DNA of 46,989 nt from Chitinophagaceae bacterium UBA7600 (GCA_002478885.1 DLKC01000016.1:1-46989); one strand, 5' to 3'; counted from the stretch's first letter, positions 8,060 to 16,766 are shown. Made by a program: numbers and translations. Notes: a model not told the origin generated them from the sequence alone.

Positions 8060-9085
8060 CTAATAAACAAAATTCTTCACAGTATCTACAAATGCTTTTG
8101 CGTGATCAACCGGAACATTGGGCAAAATACCATGACCAAGATTGGCAATATGCCTGCCGGGACCGAATGCCTGCAACATTTCTTTTACTTCTTTTTCAAT
8201 TACGGGAATGGGCGACAATAATTTGGCAGGATCGAAATTACCTTGCAGGCTGGTGCCGGCTCCGGCAAACTGCCTGGCCATTTGCGGGTGGATACACCAG
8301 TCTATGCCAAGCCCATGCGCACCCGTTGCAGCCATTGCATCTAAACTGTGCCATGCCCCTTTCGCAAAAATGATGGTAGGCACTTCGTCTTTTAATGCGG
8401 CAACGATCTGGCGGATATACCTTAATGAAATATTTTCAAAATCCTGCGGGCTCAACAGGCCGCCCCAGCTATCGAAGAGTTGCACGGTGTCGGCGCCTGC
8501 GGCAACCTGCCCCTTTAAGTAGGCAATGGTTGTATCGGTGATCATTTGCAGCAACTGGTGTGCGAGTTCGGGTTGGGTGTAGCAGAAGGTTTTTGCTTCA
8601 TCGAAGGTTTTGCTGCCTTTACCCTGCACCATATAACAAAGCAAGGTCCATGGCGCACCGGCAAAGCCGATCAACGGAACACGGTCGTTCAGTTCCTGCT
8701 TTATTAACCTGATCGCATCAAAAACATAGCCCAGCGTTTCATTAACATCGGGCACACGAACGCGGTTAAGATCGCCCGCAGTTTGAATTGGCTGCGGGAG
8801 AACCGGCCCCTTGCTTTCGATCAGTTGCACTTCGAGGCCCATTGCCTGAGGGACTACAAGAATATCGGAAAACAGGATGGCCGCATCTACACCAACGATA
8901 TCGACTGGTTGAATCGTTATTTCACAGGCGAGTTCCGGGGTTTGGCATCTTTCGAAGAAGCCATATTTTTCCCTCAGCACACGGTATTCGGGCAAGTACC
9001 TGCCGGCCTGTCGCATCATCCATACAGGCGTTCGTTCTGTTTTCTCTCCACGCAATGTTCTCAGCAAAAGGTCATTTTTCAGCAT
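8060..9085 (-). CDS. hemE: uroporphyrinogen decarboxylase
   Basis: 341 residues, the normal length. It removes four acetate carboxyls from uroporphyrinogen III to give coproporphyrinogen III. The N-terminal signature [16 protein letters not shown] carries the arginine residues that hold the substrate carboxylates, and [15 protein letters not shown] carries the catalytic aspartate region. [17 protein letters not shown] and the C-terminal [17 protein letters not shown] are also typical. It begins 16 bases after hemD, so it belongs to the hemACDE transcription unit. Confidence 0.96.
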   Translation of the reverse strand: MLKNDLLLRTLRGEKTERTPVWMMRQAGRYLPEYRVLREKYGFFERCQTPELACEITIQPVDIVGVDAAILFSDILVVPQAMGLEVQLIESKGPVLPQPIQTAGDLNRVRVPDVNETLGYVFDAIRLIKQELNDRVPLIGFAGAPWTLLCYMVQGKGSKTFDEAKTFCYTQPELAHQLLQMITDTTIAYLKGQVAAGADTVQLFDSWGGLLSPQDFENISLRYIRQIVAALKDEVPTIIFAKGAWHSLDAMAATGAHGLGIDWCIHPQMARQFAGAGTSLQGNFDPAKLLSPIPVIEKEVKEMLQAFGPGRHIANLGHGILPNVPVDHAKAFVDTVKNFVY

Positions 9086-9101
9086 ACGCTTTTTTTATAA
9101 A

Positions 9102-9818
9102 TCAGGAATTATCTTTTGTTCCGGTAAAATAATCGATCACAAGATCAACCATATGTTCTTTGCCTGGCCATTCACTTGTTATTACGGTGTTGGTGCAGTA
9201 AGTGTGAACAGTAGCTGCGGTTGTTTTACCAATCGCGAATAAAACAGTACTTAGTGGCAAAGTGTTCAATGAAAAAAAACTATGAACCGCACTTGGACTA
9301 AAAAACATGATGGCATCATAATCTTTTTCAACGTACCGCGGTGTTTGTATGGTGTTATAAACAATAAGCTCCTGCACAGAAATATTATGCCTTCTCAATG
9401 TTTCAGGCAGTTCATCCAACCGGTGGTCGCCACAGAAAAACACCACTTCTTTCAGGCCTTTGGCGGCAACGATTCTTTCACAAAGAGCAGAAGCGTTTTT
9501 CGCCGTGCCTTCTAACCGTTCTTTCCCGAAGAAAGCGGTGATATGTTCTTTTGTAACTCCGCCAAGGCAGAATATTCTCCAGCCGGGCATCTCCGTTAAC
9601 TGCCCGATAACTGCATCGGCCGCATTCATACTGGTAAAAACAGCACAAATATTTTGTGCGCCGAGTGCTTTTACCTGCTGAATAATATCGTTTGCTGTTA
9701 CCGGTTCTGTTTCTATGAAAGTAGCGCTCTCGATGAATATGCTTTTATGCACTGCTTTACTTATTAATAACTCGTCGAGTGGCCTTGTAGAGAGTATGGA
9801 AATGCTATTTTGTTTCAT
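9102..9818 (-). CDS. hemD: uroporphyrinogen-III synthase
   Basis: About 238 residues. It cyclises hydroxymethylbilane with inversion of ring D. The family is poorly conserved; the assignment rests on length, the two-lobed alpha/beta pattern, the DAIMFFSPSAVHSFFSL segment (family consensus: D-x-hhFTSpsaV-x-F), the ICAVFTSMNAADAV block in the first lobe, and position between hemC and hemE. The start at 9818 (MKQNSISILSTRPLDELL) overlaps the end of hemC by 14 bases, suggesting coupled translation; an ATG at 9836 is also in frame. Confidence 0.9.
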   Translation of the reverse strand: MKQNSISILSTRPLDELLISKAVHKSIFIESATFIETEPVTANDIIQQVKALGAQNICAVFTSMNAADAVIGQLTEMPGWRIFCLGGVTKEHITAFFGKERLEGTAKNASALCERIVAAKGLKEVVFFCGDHRLDELPETLRRHNISVQELIVYNTIQTPRYVEKDYDAIMFFSPSAVHSFFSLNTLPLSTVLFAIGKTTAATVHTYCTNTVITSEWPGKEHMVDLVIDYFTGTKDNS

Positions 9819-10719
9819 GGCGTATTGCTGCTGCAATATTACTGCCTCCCTTTCGTAAAACCTCGTCAGCGGCCGTGATGCCTGTCTCCGCGGCTGCAGG
9901 TATCGGTACTTTCATTTCAGTTTCCGCATAGGACGTACCATCAGGAGAAAATATATTACCCCTGAAACATACCTGGCCATCCTCTATAACAGCCAGTGCG
10001 CTGATAGGTGTGGAGCAGCCTCCCATCAATCCCCTCAGGAAATCCTTTTCGATCCTGGTGCATAAAGCAGTTGCCTCGTCATTTAATAATGCGCATGCCT
10101 GTTTTGAATAATCATCGTCATCGTTACAAACGATCATGATAGCGCCTTGCGCAGGAGCGGGCAACATCCAGTCCAGTTCAATGGATTTTTCCGGCCGCAA
10201 CCCGATGCGCTCTAATCCGGCTGCAGCGAATATAGCGCCATTCCACTTGCTCTCATCCAGCTTTCGCAGGCGTGAATTTACATTGCCACGCAGGTTCTCA
10301 ATAACAGTATTTGGAAATTTGTGCAGCCATTGAGCCTTGCGGCGGATGCTGCTTGTAGCAATCACAGGCGCATCAAATAACGGCGGCTCATCACCTTTAA
10401 AAACAAGCAGGTCTTTGAAAGAAGCTCTTGGCAAAACAGCGGCCTGTGCAATGCCACGTGCAAGCTGTGTTGGCACATCTTTCATAGAATGTACGGCAAT
10501 ATCGATTCGTTTGCTTAATAATGCGGCGTCAAGTGTTTTAGTAAAAATACCCTGTACACCCAGTTCATACAAAGGGGTTACAAGGTCGATGTCTCCATCG
10601 CTTTTTATAAAAACAAGTTCCGATGGTATATGATACTGTGAAAGTAATTGCTGCACCAGGCTGGCCTGCCAAACAGCAAGCTGGCTTTCCCTTGTGCCGA
10701 TTTTAATAATCTTACTCAT
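9805..10719 (-). CDS. hemC: hydroxymethylbilane synthase (porphobilinogen deaminase)
   Basis: 304 residues. It polymerises four porphobilinogens into hydroxymethylbilane. KIGTRESQLAVWQA is the family N terminus, AVHSMKDVP holds the catalytic aspartate (D81), RGNVNSRLRKL the substrate-binding arginines, and GLMGGCSTPISA the cysteine (C235) that carries the dipyrromethane cofactor. It begins five bases after hemA and overlaps hemD, so it is in the core of the operon. Confidence 0.97.
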   Translation of the reverse strand: MSKIIKIGTRESQLAVWQASLVQQLLSQYHIPSELVFIKSDGDIDLVTPLYELGVQGIFTKTLDAALLSKRIDIAVHSMKDVPTQLARGIAQAAVLPRASFKDLLVFKGDEPPLFDAPVIATSSIRRKAQWLHKFPNTVIENLRGNVNSRLRKLDESKWNGAIFAAAGLERIGLRPEKSIELDWMLPAPAQGAIMIVCNDDDDYSKQACALLNDEATALCTRIEKDFLRGLMGGCSTPISALAVIEDGQVCFRGNIFSPDGTSYAETEMKVPIPAAAETGITAADEVLRKGGSNIAAAIRHETK

Positions 10720-10724
10720 GAAAA

Positions 10725-11954
10725 TTAACAGGCACGGCTGGTGATAAAATCATTGATAGCTTCTATGTAATTACAACCTGGCTTATGTTGGTCTTTCATT
10801 TTTATCGCCATGTTGTTAATAACCTTCTGGATGGTTTCGGAAGAGTGGTTGATGTTTATATCGGCTCCATAACTGCGGTGTACCGCTGCAACGAACATGT
10901 TGCACCCATGCATGTCGATGAGTTTTTGCTTAACAGCTTTCAACACAGGCACATTCCTGCGCATATCGATCCACTCGCGCAATTCAAGCATGTGTTGCGC
11001 AATAAGGCATTTGGCCCTTGGCACTTCTGCTTTTCTTTTTTCCAGTGTTGCGTCGTTTATTTTCGAAAGGTCATCAACATTTACCAATGTTACACCCGGA
11101 AGTTCTTTTGCAGTTACATCGATGTTATTCGGTATCGACATATCTATCAAAACTTTCTCCCCGTAACCGATAAGATCAGTTTTAAGAATCACAGGCTTTT
11201 CTGCATTGGTTGCTACAATAATGACATCAGCTTCTTTTACTTCGTCATAAAGTTTGCTGTACGAGGCATAGTTTAAGTTAAGTTCAGCCGCAAGTTCCGC
11301 AGCTTTATCTTCTGTTCTGTTGATAAGGGTAATGTTCCTGGTATGCAGGTAATCGACAAGATTTTTGCAGGTATTATTGCCGATCTTTCCCGTGCCAAGC
11401 AGGATGATCTTTTTGTTGTTGATATCGGTGACGGCAGTCTTCAGAAATTGGATAGCTGCAAAAGAAACTGAAACAGTACCACCGCTTAGTTCGGTTTTTG
11501 ACTTTACGGCTTTTGATGATTGCAGCACTGAATTAAGCAGGCGCTCCAGGAATGTTCCGATAAATCCTCTTTCCTTTGAAAATTTTGCAGCTTGTTTTAT
11601 TTGTCCTACTACTTCATAATCACCAAGTATTTGTGAGTCAAGCCCGGCAGCAACGTTATAGAGATGTTCTATAGCAGACCAGCCTTGTTTTATATAGGCA
11701 AGCTTTTTAAATGTCTCTGCAGTGCCTTCTGTTTCGCTGCATAAAAGATCGGTCAGCTGGTCTTTGCTTTCGGCAAGGCCGTATATCTCAGTACGGTTGC
11801 AGGTACTCAAAACAAACATTTCTGACAAACCCATCCTGCCTGCCCTTTCCAATAATGAATTGTATTGTGTTGAACCTATAGCAAATTCGCCGCGTACAGA
11901 AGCATCAGTCTTCCTGTAGTTAATCCCCGCTATATAAAACTGGTTAATGTTCAT
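10725..11954 (-). CDS. hemA: glutamyl-tRNA reductase
   Basis: 409 residues. It reduces glutamyl-tRNA(Glu) to glutamate-1-semialdehyde with NADPH, the first and usually regulated step of the C5 pathway. The catalytic cysteine is C52 in FVLSTCNRTEIYG. The Rossmann motif is LLGTGKIGNNTCKNL, and the linker helix and C-terminal dimerisation domain are present. First gene of the minus-strand heme operon: hemC follows after five bases. hemA together with hemL shows that aminolevulinate is made from tRNA-bound glutamate, not from glycine and succinyl-CoA. Confidence 0.97.
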   Translation of the reverse strand: MNINQFYIAGINYRKTDASVRGEFAIGSTQYNSLLERAGRMGLSEMFVLSTCNRTEIYGLAESKDQLTDLLCSETEGTAETFKKLAYIKQGWSAIEHLYNVAAGLDSQILGDYEVVGQIKQAAKFSKERGFIGTFLERLLNSVLQSSKAVKSKTELSGGTVSVSFAAIQFLKTAVTDINNKKIILLGTGKIGNNTCKNLVDYLHTRNITLINRTEDKAAELAAELNLNYASYSKLYDEVKEADVIIVATNAEKPVILKTDLIGYGEKVLIDMSIPNNIDVTAKELPGVTLVNVDDLSKINDATLEKRKAEVPRAKCLIAQHMLELREWIDMRRNVPVLKAVKQKLIDMHGCNMFVAAVHRSYGADININHSSETIQKVINNMAIKMKDQHKPGCNYIEAINDFITSRAC

Positions 11955-11987
11955 TGATGAATTTGCTTATTTAAAACCTTGAAGGCA

Positions 11988-11995
11988 CAAAAATA
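11988..11995 (-). promoter_or_regulatory. candidate -7 element for the heme operon
   Basis: On the minus strand this reads TATTTTTG, a full match to the Bacteroidota consensus TAnnTTTG, 34 bases upstream of the hemA start. No convincing TTG -33 box at 17-23 bases was seen, so support is limited. Confidence 0.35.
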
Positions 11996-12232
11996 GCTTT
12001 GGCGTATTTTTATAAAACATGATCTGTGTCAACCATGTGTCATTTATTTGTCATGTTTCAATCCCTTGATTTATTTTAAATCAGCTTGCTGCAAAACAAC
12101 AAAAAAGCTGAAATGGAAACTCTATTACGTATTATTTACGTAATCATTTTACTGCGGCATGACAGTTGCCTGATGATTGACAAAAGCATGACAAAAAAAT
12201 GATCGCGAAACATGCCGCATAAAGAACAGGAA

Positions 12233-12284
12233 GCACAAGTGTGCGACGCAACAGGGTTTGATAATTGTTCAACTGCCTGGCTCC
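12233..12284 (+). repeat. dispersed element copy 5 (class A)
   Basis: GCACAAGTGTGCGACGCAAC, 21 bases, TGCCTGGCTCC. About 60 bases upstream of the kinase-RapZ fusion start. Confidence 0.9.
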
Positions 12285-12345
12285 AAAAAGAAATTACAAC
12301 GTTTTGTAAAAAACTGTAATCACTACTTTTACCCAAATTTTTAGA

Positions 12346-13794
12346 ATGGATAAGATTGTAGCGGCCATTGGTGAACTATTTTACAGCTATGCAAATCAAC
12401 CATGCCAATCGGTTACCAAGATTGAGCAAAGTGGCAGCGATCGTATTTACTTTCGGTTAAGTCTCGACGACAAAACATATATCGCTACTTACAACCACAA
12501 TGTAAAAGAAAATAAAACCTTTATCAGTTTCAGCAAACATTTCAGTGAACTGGGATTACCGGTACCTGAAGTGTATAAAGTGAATGATGAAGTAACTGCA
12601 TACCTGCAGCAAGATCTTGGCAGCACATCGTTGTTGAACAAGCTGGAAGAGCATGGGCACAATGAATATGTGTACGGTCTTTTTTGTAAAAGCCTTTATA
12701 AGCTTGCCCAATTGCAGATAAAAGGACACCGCGCACTGGATTACAATTGGTGCCTTACCGCAAAGGAGTTTGGCAAGCAGGCAATTCTCAACGACCTTCT
12801 CTACTTTAAATATTATTTTCTAGACACCCTCGGTTTGCCCTACGACAAGCAGCTGCTGATGGATGACTTTGAAGCGCTGAGCAGTTATTTATCCAAAACG
12901 CAGTACAAATATTTTATGTTCCGCGATTTTCAGAGCCGGAATATAATGGTGAATAACGACGACGTGTTTTTTATAGATTTCCAGGGTGGCATGCAAGGCG
13001 CATTGCAATACGATGTTGCCAGCCTTTTATGGCAGGCAAAAGCGGAGCTGAGCGATGAATGGAAAAACAGCCTGCTTGAATATTATATGAACTGCATCGA
13101 TCAACTGCTGGAGAAACCGGTTGACAGGAATGTTTTTACAAGCCAGTACAACGGTTATGTATTAATCAGGCTGCTGCAAGTAATGGGGGCTTATGGTTTT
13201 CGCGGCCTTTTCGAACGAAAAGCACATTTTCTTGCAAGTATTCCGCTGGCACTTGCCAACCTGAGGGGGTTTGTGCAGGAAAGGCGCACAGGCATTGACC
13301 TGCCTGAGTTTGATAGGATTTTAAACATTATTGCTGGCAACGAAATTATTGCACGCTTTCAACCGGTGCAGGCCACATCCGATTCAAAACTGCTGATCGA
13401 AGTCAATAGTTTCTCTTATAAAAAAGGTATTCCTGAAGACAAGAGTGGCAATGGTGGCGGCTTTGTTTTCGACTGCCGCGGTATTTTAAACCCCGGCAGA
13501 TTCGATGCCTATAAAACCTTAAGTGGCGAAAGCAAGTCAGTGATCGATTTCCTTGAGCAGCAAACCAAAATGAACGAGTTTCTCAACAGCATCTTCGACA
13601 TTGTGGACATCAGTGTTGAAGACTATCTCAAAAGAAATTTTGAACATCTTGTCATAAACTTTGGGTGCACAGGCGGCCAGCATCGCAGCGTTTATGCAGC
13701 CAACCAAACTGCAAGGCATTTAAGAAACAAGTATAAGGTAAACGTAAAGCTTGAGCATACCAATAAAGACAATTGGGTAAAAGTTTTAAAATAA
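12346..13794 (+). CDS. AmgK-like sugar kinase fused to RapZ C-terminal domain
   Basis: 482 residues in two parts. Residues 1 to about 335 form an aminoglycoside-phosphotransferase/choline-kinase fold: FRDFQSRNIMV (catalytic D194, N199) replaces the usual HxDxxxxN, and FFIDFQGGMQGALQYDVASL (D211) is the metal-binding motif, with the DFQ form seen in AmgK, the anomeric MurNAc/GlcNAc kinase. Residues about 348-476 match the C-terminal domain of RapZ: VNSFSYKKGIPEDKS, FVFDCRGILNPGR and FGCTGGQHRSVYAANQTARH, the last containing the residues that line the glucosamine-6-phosphate pocket of RapZ. The N-terminal P-loop half of RapZ is absent. A MurU-like gene follows. The natural reading is a MurNAc salvage kinase with an aminosugar-sensing module; specificity is inferred. 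Confidence 0.85.
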   Translation: MDKIVAAIGELFYSYANQPCQSVTKIEQSGSDRIYFRLSLDDKTYIATYNHNVKENKTFISFSKHFSELGLPVPEVYKVNDEVTAYLQQDLGSTSLLNKLEEHGHNEYVYGLFCKSLYKLAQLQIKGHRALDYNWCLTAKEFGKQAILNDLLYFKYYFLDTLGLPYDKQLLMDDFEALSSYLSKTQYKYFMFRDFQSRNIMVNNDDVFFIDFQGGMQGALQYDVASLLWQAKAELSDEWKNSLLEYYMNCIDQLLEKPVDRNVFTSQYNGYVLIRLLQVMGAYGFRGLFERKAHFLASIPLALANLRGFVQERRTGIDLPEFDRILNIIAGNEIIARFQPVQATSDSKLLIEVNSFSYKKGIPEDKSGNGGGFVFDCRGILNPGRFDAYKTLSGESKSVIDFLEQQTKMNEFLNSIFDIVDISVEDYLKRNFEHLVINFGCTGGQHRSVYAANQTARHLRNKYKVNVKLEHTNKDNWVKVLK

Positions 13795-13830
13795 TTTTTC
13801 AGTAAGCTGTTGAACAGGCATTTAGCTTTT

Positions 13831-13852
13831 GTTGTGTCACTCACTTGTACTG
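13831..13852 (-). repeat. dispersed element copy 6 (class B)
   Basis: GTTGTGTCACTCACTTGTAC, the reverse complement of a class B core. The distal box is unclear. It overlaps the only ATG upstream of 13883 that is in frame with the MurU-like gene. Confidence 0.8.
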
Positions 13853-13882
13853 CAACAATGCTATTCAGCGTTTAAATTTATT

Positions 13883-14635
13883 ATGAATACAAAAGCGACC
13901 TCAATATACGGCAGCGTTACAAAAGCAATGATTCTCGCAGCCGGCCTCGGCACACGGTTAAAACCGTGGACAAATCGCCATCCTAAGGCGTTAGCCATTG
14001 TTAATGGCAAAAGCCTGTTGCAGCGGAATGTAGAATATCTTCAGCAGCATGGGGTCAAAGATATCATAGTCAACGTTCATCACTTTGCGCAAGAGTTAAT
14101 CGAAGCAATTAACTATAACCATGGCTGGGGGTCTAACATAAGCATAAGCGATGAGCGGGATGCAGTACTCGAAACCGGCGGCGGATTGAAAAAAGCAGAA
14201 CCTTATTTGAAAGATGCGGCAAATTTTATCCTCATGAATGCAGATGTACTGACAGATATGCCGCTAAGCGACATGATAGAAGATCACCTGATCAACAAGC
14301 CTCTTGCCACACTGGCAACCACTAATAGGAAAACATCTAGATATTTTCTTTTCAACGACGCCAACCAGTTATCCGGCTGGACCAATGTGGAAAAAGGCGA
14401 TACAAAAATCAGCCGGCCGGCAGCGCATTATGAGAAAAAGGCATTCAGCGGTATTCATATTATCAGCAACCGGTTATTTCCAACGTTGCAACAAGATGGA
14501 AAATTTTCCATAGTCGATGCATATCTTACGCTCTCCGCCACAGAAAATATACGCTCATTTGACCACTCTCAAAGTCATTTTATCGATGTTGGTAAACCCG
14601 AAAACATAGTGAAAGCAGAAGCGATCTTTAAATAA
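13883..14635 (+). CDS. MurU-like nucleotidyltransferase (MurNAc-1-phosphate uridylyltransferase)
   Basis: About 250 residues. The N-terminal motif MILAAGLGTRLKPWTNRHPK is the nucleotide-binding signature of sugar-1-phosphate nucleotidyltransferases, followed by PKALAIVNGKSLL. ILMNADVLTD carries the metal-binding aspartate, and FIDVGKPENIVKAE closes the fold. The form with HPKAL/NVHH and a short C terminus resembles MurU, which converts MurNAc-1-phosphate to UDP-MurNAc. The gene follows an AmgK-type kinase by about 90 bases, matching the amgK-murU pair of the peptidoglycan recycling bypass, so that function is the best inference. The start at 13883 avoids codons contributed by the dispersed repeat at 13831; 13928 is another possible start. 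Confidence 0.85.
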   Translation: MNTKATSIYGSVTKAMILAAGLGTRLKPWTNRHPKALAIVNGKSLLQRNVEYLQQHGVKDIIVNVHHFAQELIEAINYNHGWGSNISISDERDAVLETGGGLKKAEPYLKDAANFILMNADVLTDMPLSDMIEDHLINKPLATLATTNRKTSRYFLFNDANQLSGWTNVEKGDTKISRPAAHYEKKAFSGIHIISNRLFPTLQQDGKFSIVDAYLTLSATENIRSFDHSQSHFIDVGKPENIVKAEAIFK

Positions 14636-14720
14636 TAACCATAAAGAAATATTTGTTTGAACCTAAAATTTGGAATCTAATTGTAAATTCTGTTACATTT
14701 GCACCGGAAAAAGTAAGGCA

Positions 14721-14750
14721 GAAGGGAACGAACTCGTTCCCTTCTCTTTT
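14721..14750 (+). terminator. terminator-like hairpin in the rimP leader (possible attenuator)
   Basis: GAAGGGAACG-AACT-CGTTCCCTTC forms a perfect 10-bp stem with a 4-base loop, followed directly by TCTTTTT. It ends only about 7 bases before the rimP ATG at 14757, too close to be an ordinary terminator for the upstream gene, so it may attenuate the rimP-nusA-infB operon or sequester the start. Confidence 0.7.
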
Positions 14751-14756
14751 TATCAT

Positions 14757-15227
14757 ATGGCAACAGATATCCTTATTACAGAAATAGAACAGATAATTGA
14801 TGCGGTTTTAAGCGATGAACCCTCCTATTTTAGGGTTAACGTAAGAATAAAGCCAACCAACAATGTCAAAGTGTTTCTTGATGGAGACAATGGCATATCC
14901 ATAGAAAAATGCGTGCAGTTCAATCGGGCCCTATATAAGAGGCTTGAAGAAAGCGGCCTCTTACCGGCTGACGATTTTTCGCTCGAAGTTTCTTCGCCAG
15001 GTGTTGATGAGCCCTTAAAAATGCACCGTCAGTATGCAAAGAATGTTGGCCGTTTTGTTGAAGTCATTTTCACTGACGGGTCAAAAAGCGAAGGTAAACT
15101 GGTGCAGGTGGCAGAGGCCGATATCATTATTGAACAAACAACAGGCAAGGGCAACAAAGCCGTAACAAGCCAGATCGTAATTCCATTTAATAATATAAAA
15201 TCTACAACCGTTCAAATCAAATTCTAA
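14757..15227 (+). CDS. rimP: ribosome maturation factor RimP
   Basis: About 156 residues. It assists late assembly of the 30S subunit. The family core appears as the N-terminal alpha/beta domain with KVFLDGDNGISIEKCVQFNR and LEVSSPGVDEPLK, followed by an SH3-like C-terminal domain (GRFVEVIFTDGSKSEGKL). The start at 14757 (MATDILITEIEQ) fits the family; an upstream in-frame ATG at 14670 would read through the leader hairpin. nusA follows by 52 bases and infB after that, the standard operon. Confidence 0.94.
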   Translation: MATDILITEIEQIIDAVLSDEPSYFRVNVRIKPTNNVKVFLDGDNGISIEKCVQFNRALYKRLEESGLLPADDFSLEVSSPGVDEPLKMHRQYAKNVGRFVEVIFTDGSKSEGKLVQVAEADIIIEQTTGKGNKAVTSQIVIPFNNIKSTTVQIKF

Positions 15228-15279
15228 TTCAAAAAGGAGTTTCCAGGTTTGGTAATCCTTTCTAAAAACTTTTCGAGAT

Positions 15280-16527
15280 ATGGCTAGTATTAACTTAATA
15301 GAGGCATTCCAGGAATTTAAGGATGCGGAAAATATTGACCGCCCCACTTTAATGAAAGTAGTGGAAGATGTTTTTAAAACTCTGCTCCGCAAAAAATACG
15401 GAAGTGATGAAAACTTCGACGTTATCGTAAACGCTGAAAAAGGAGACCTTGAGATCATCCGTCGCCGTATGATCGTTGAAGATGGTGAAGTAATGGACCC
15501 TCTTGCAGAGATCGGCTACACCGACGCAGTAAAAATCGAGCCCGACTTTGAAGTGGGGGAAGAATTGTACGAAGAGGTGGATATTCTCGATTTCGGCCGC
15601 CGCGCCATTCTTGCAGCAAAACAAACACTTGCCAGCCGTATCAGCGATCTCAAGAAAAATGTGCTTGTAAAAAAATACGGCGATCGCATGGGCGAAATCA
15701 TCAATGCTGAAGTTTACCAGGTCTGGAAAAAAGAAGTGTTGCTGCTCGACGAAGAAGGCAACGAACTCATCCTGCCAAAGTCTGAACAAATACCGCAGGA
15801 TTATTTCAAAAAAGGCGAAAGCATCCGCGCTGTCGTGCGCCGGGTAGACCTCAAGAATAATTCGCCGGTCATCATTCTCAGCCGCACAAGCCCCGATTTT
15901 CTCGCCAAATTGCTTGAAATAGAAGTTCCCGAAATATTTGATGGGCTAATCACCATCCGTAAAATTGTACGCGAACCGGGCGAAAGAGCAAAAGTTGCCG
16001 TAGAAAGTTACGATGACAGGATCGACCCCGTAGGCGCCTGCGTTGGTATGAAAGGCAGCCGTATTCATGGCATTGTGCGTGAGCTCAAGAATGAAAATAT
16101 TGATGTCATTAACTTTACAACCAATATACAGTTACTCATACAACGTTCTTTGACGCCTGCCAAGATCAGTTATATGGACATCGACAACGAGAAAAAACAT
16201 GCCGATGTTTATCTTAAGGCTGACCAGGTTTCCCTGGCAATCGGTCGCCGCGGAGTAAACATAAAACTGGCCTGTGAATTGACGGGTTACGACATTGATG
16301 TATTCCGCGAAAACGAAGGTGAGGAAGAAGAGTTTGATATCGACCTCGATGAATTTACAGATGAGATCGAACCTTGGATTATCGACGAATTGAAACGTGT
16401 AGGTTGCGACACAGCCCGCAGCGTACTCAATCTTTCTGCCGATGAACTCGAAAGAAGAACCGATCTTGAAAAAGAAACCATCCAGGAAATAAGAAAAGTG
16501 TTGCAGGACGAATTCGACAGAGGTTAA
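15280..16527 (+). CDS. nusA: transcription termination/antitermination protein NusA
   Basis: 415 residues. It binds RNA polymerase and modulates pausing, termination and antitermination. Order of parts: N-terminal polymerase-binding domain (1-125), S1 domain (about 130-200), two KH domains (about 205-345) with GACVGMKGSRIHGIVRELKN and SLAIGRRGVNIKLACELTGY as their GxxG loops, then an acidic stretch EGEEEEFDIDLDEFTDEIEP and a short helix-hairpin-helix-like tail. This is the compact Bacteroidota form. It is in the rimP-nusA-infB operon. Confidence 0.96.
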   Translation: MASINLIEAFQEFKDAENIDRPTLMKVVEDVFKTLLRKKYGSDENFDVIVNAEKGDLEIIRRRMIVEDGEVMDPLAEIGYTDAVKIEPDFEVGEELYEEVDILDFGRRAILAAKQTLASRISDLKKNVLVKKYGDRMGEIINAEVYQVWKKEVLLLDEEGNELILPKSEQIPQDYFKKGESIRAVVRRVDLKNNSPVIILSRTSPDFLAKLLEIEVPEIFDGLITIRKIVREPGERAKVAVESYDDRIDPVGACVGMKGSRIHGIVRELKNENIDVINFTTNIQLLIQRSLTPAKISYMDIDNEKKHADVYLKADQVSLAIGRRGVNIKLACELTGYDIDVFRENEGEEEEFDIDLDEFTDEIEPWIIDELKRVGCDTARSVLNLSADELERRTDLEKETIQEIRKVLQDEFDRG

Positions 16528-16540
16528 CCCCGGCACTGAC

Positions 16541-16587
16541 TGGAGAGCCGGGAAAATAATACAAAGAATTATTTACCCGGCTCTCCA
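16541..16587. other. long inverted repeat between nusA and infB
   Basis: Left arm 16541-16560 and right arm 16568-16587 are complementary over 20 bases with one mismatch, with a 7-base loop. There is no U tract, so it is not a canonical terminator. The right arm contains the ACCCGGCT box of dispersed element copy 7, so the hairpin seems to be built from that element and an inverted copy of its distal part. Confidence 0.85.
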
Positions 16588-16626
16588 GTGCAATAATTTA
16601 GCTGTTGTTGCGTCGCACTCTTCAAC
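16575..16626 (-). repeat. dispersed element copy 7 (class A)
   Basis: ACCCGGCT box, a 24-base spacer, then GTTGCGTCGCACTCTTCAAC. Lies in the nusA-infB gap. Confidence 0.88.
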
Positions 16627-16766
16627 ATTTTGTAAGTTTACCGGGCAAGAAAAAAATAATTTAACACGCAGTAAAAGATGCAGCACAATTCAACCGTATT
16701 GCATCTGTAAAATAAAACAGAAAAATTTAAATGCCTCGCACTGCAGGCAAAACATAAACATACTGA

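Larger units (their letters stand above)
11955..12345. other. divergent intergenic region between hemA and the kinase fusion
   Basis: Holds the presumed promoters of both transcription units and dispersed element copy 5. The central part is AT-rich. No small gene is convincing. Confidence 0.6.
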
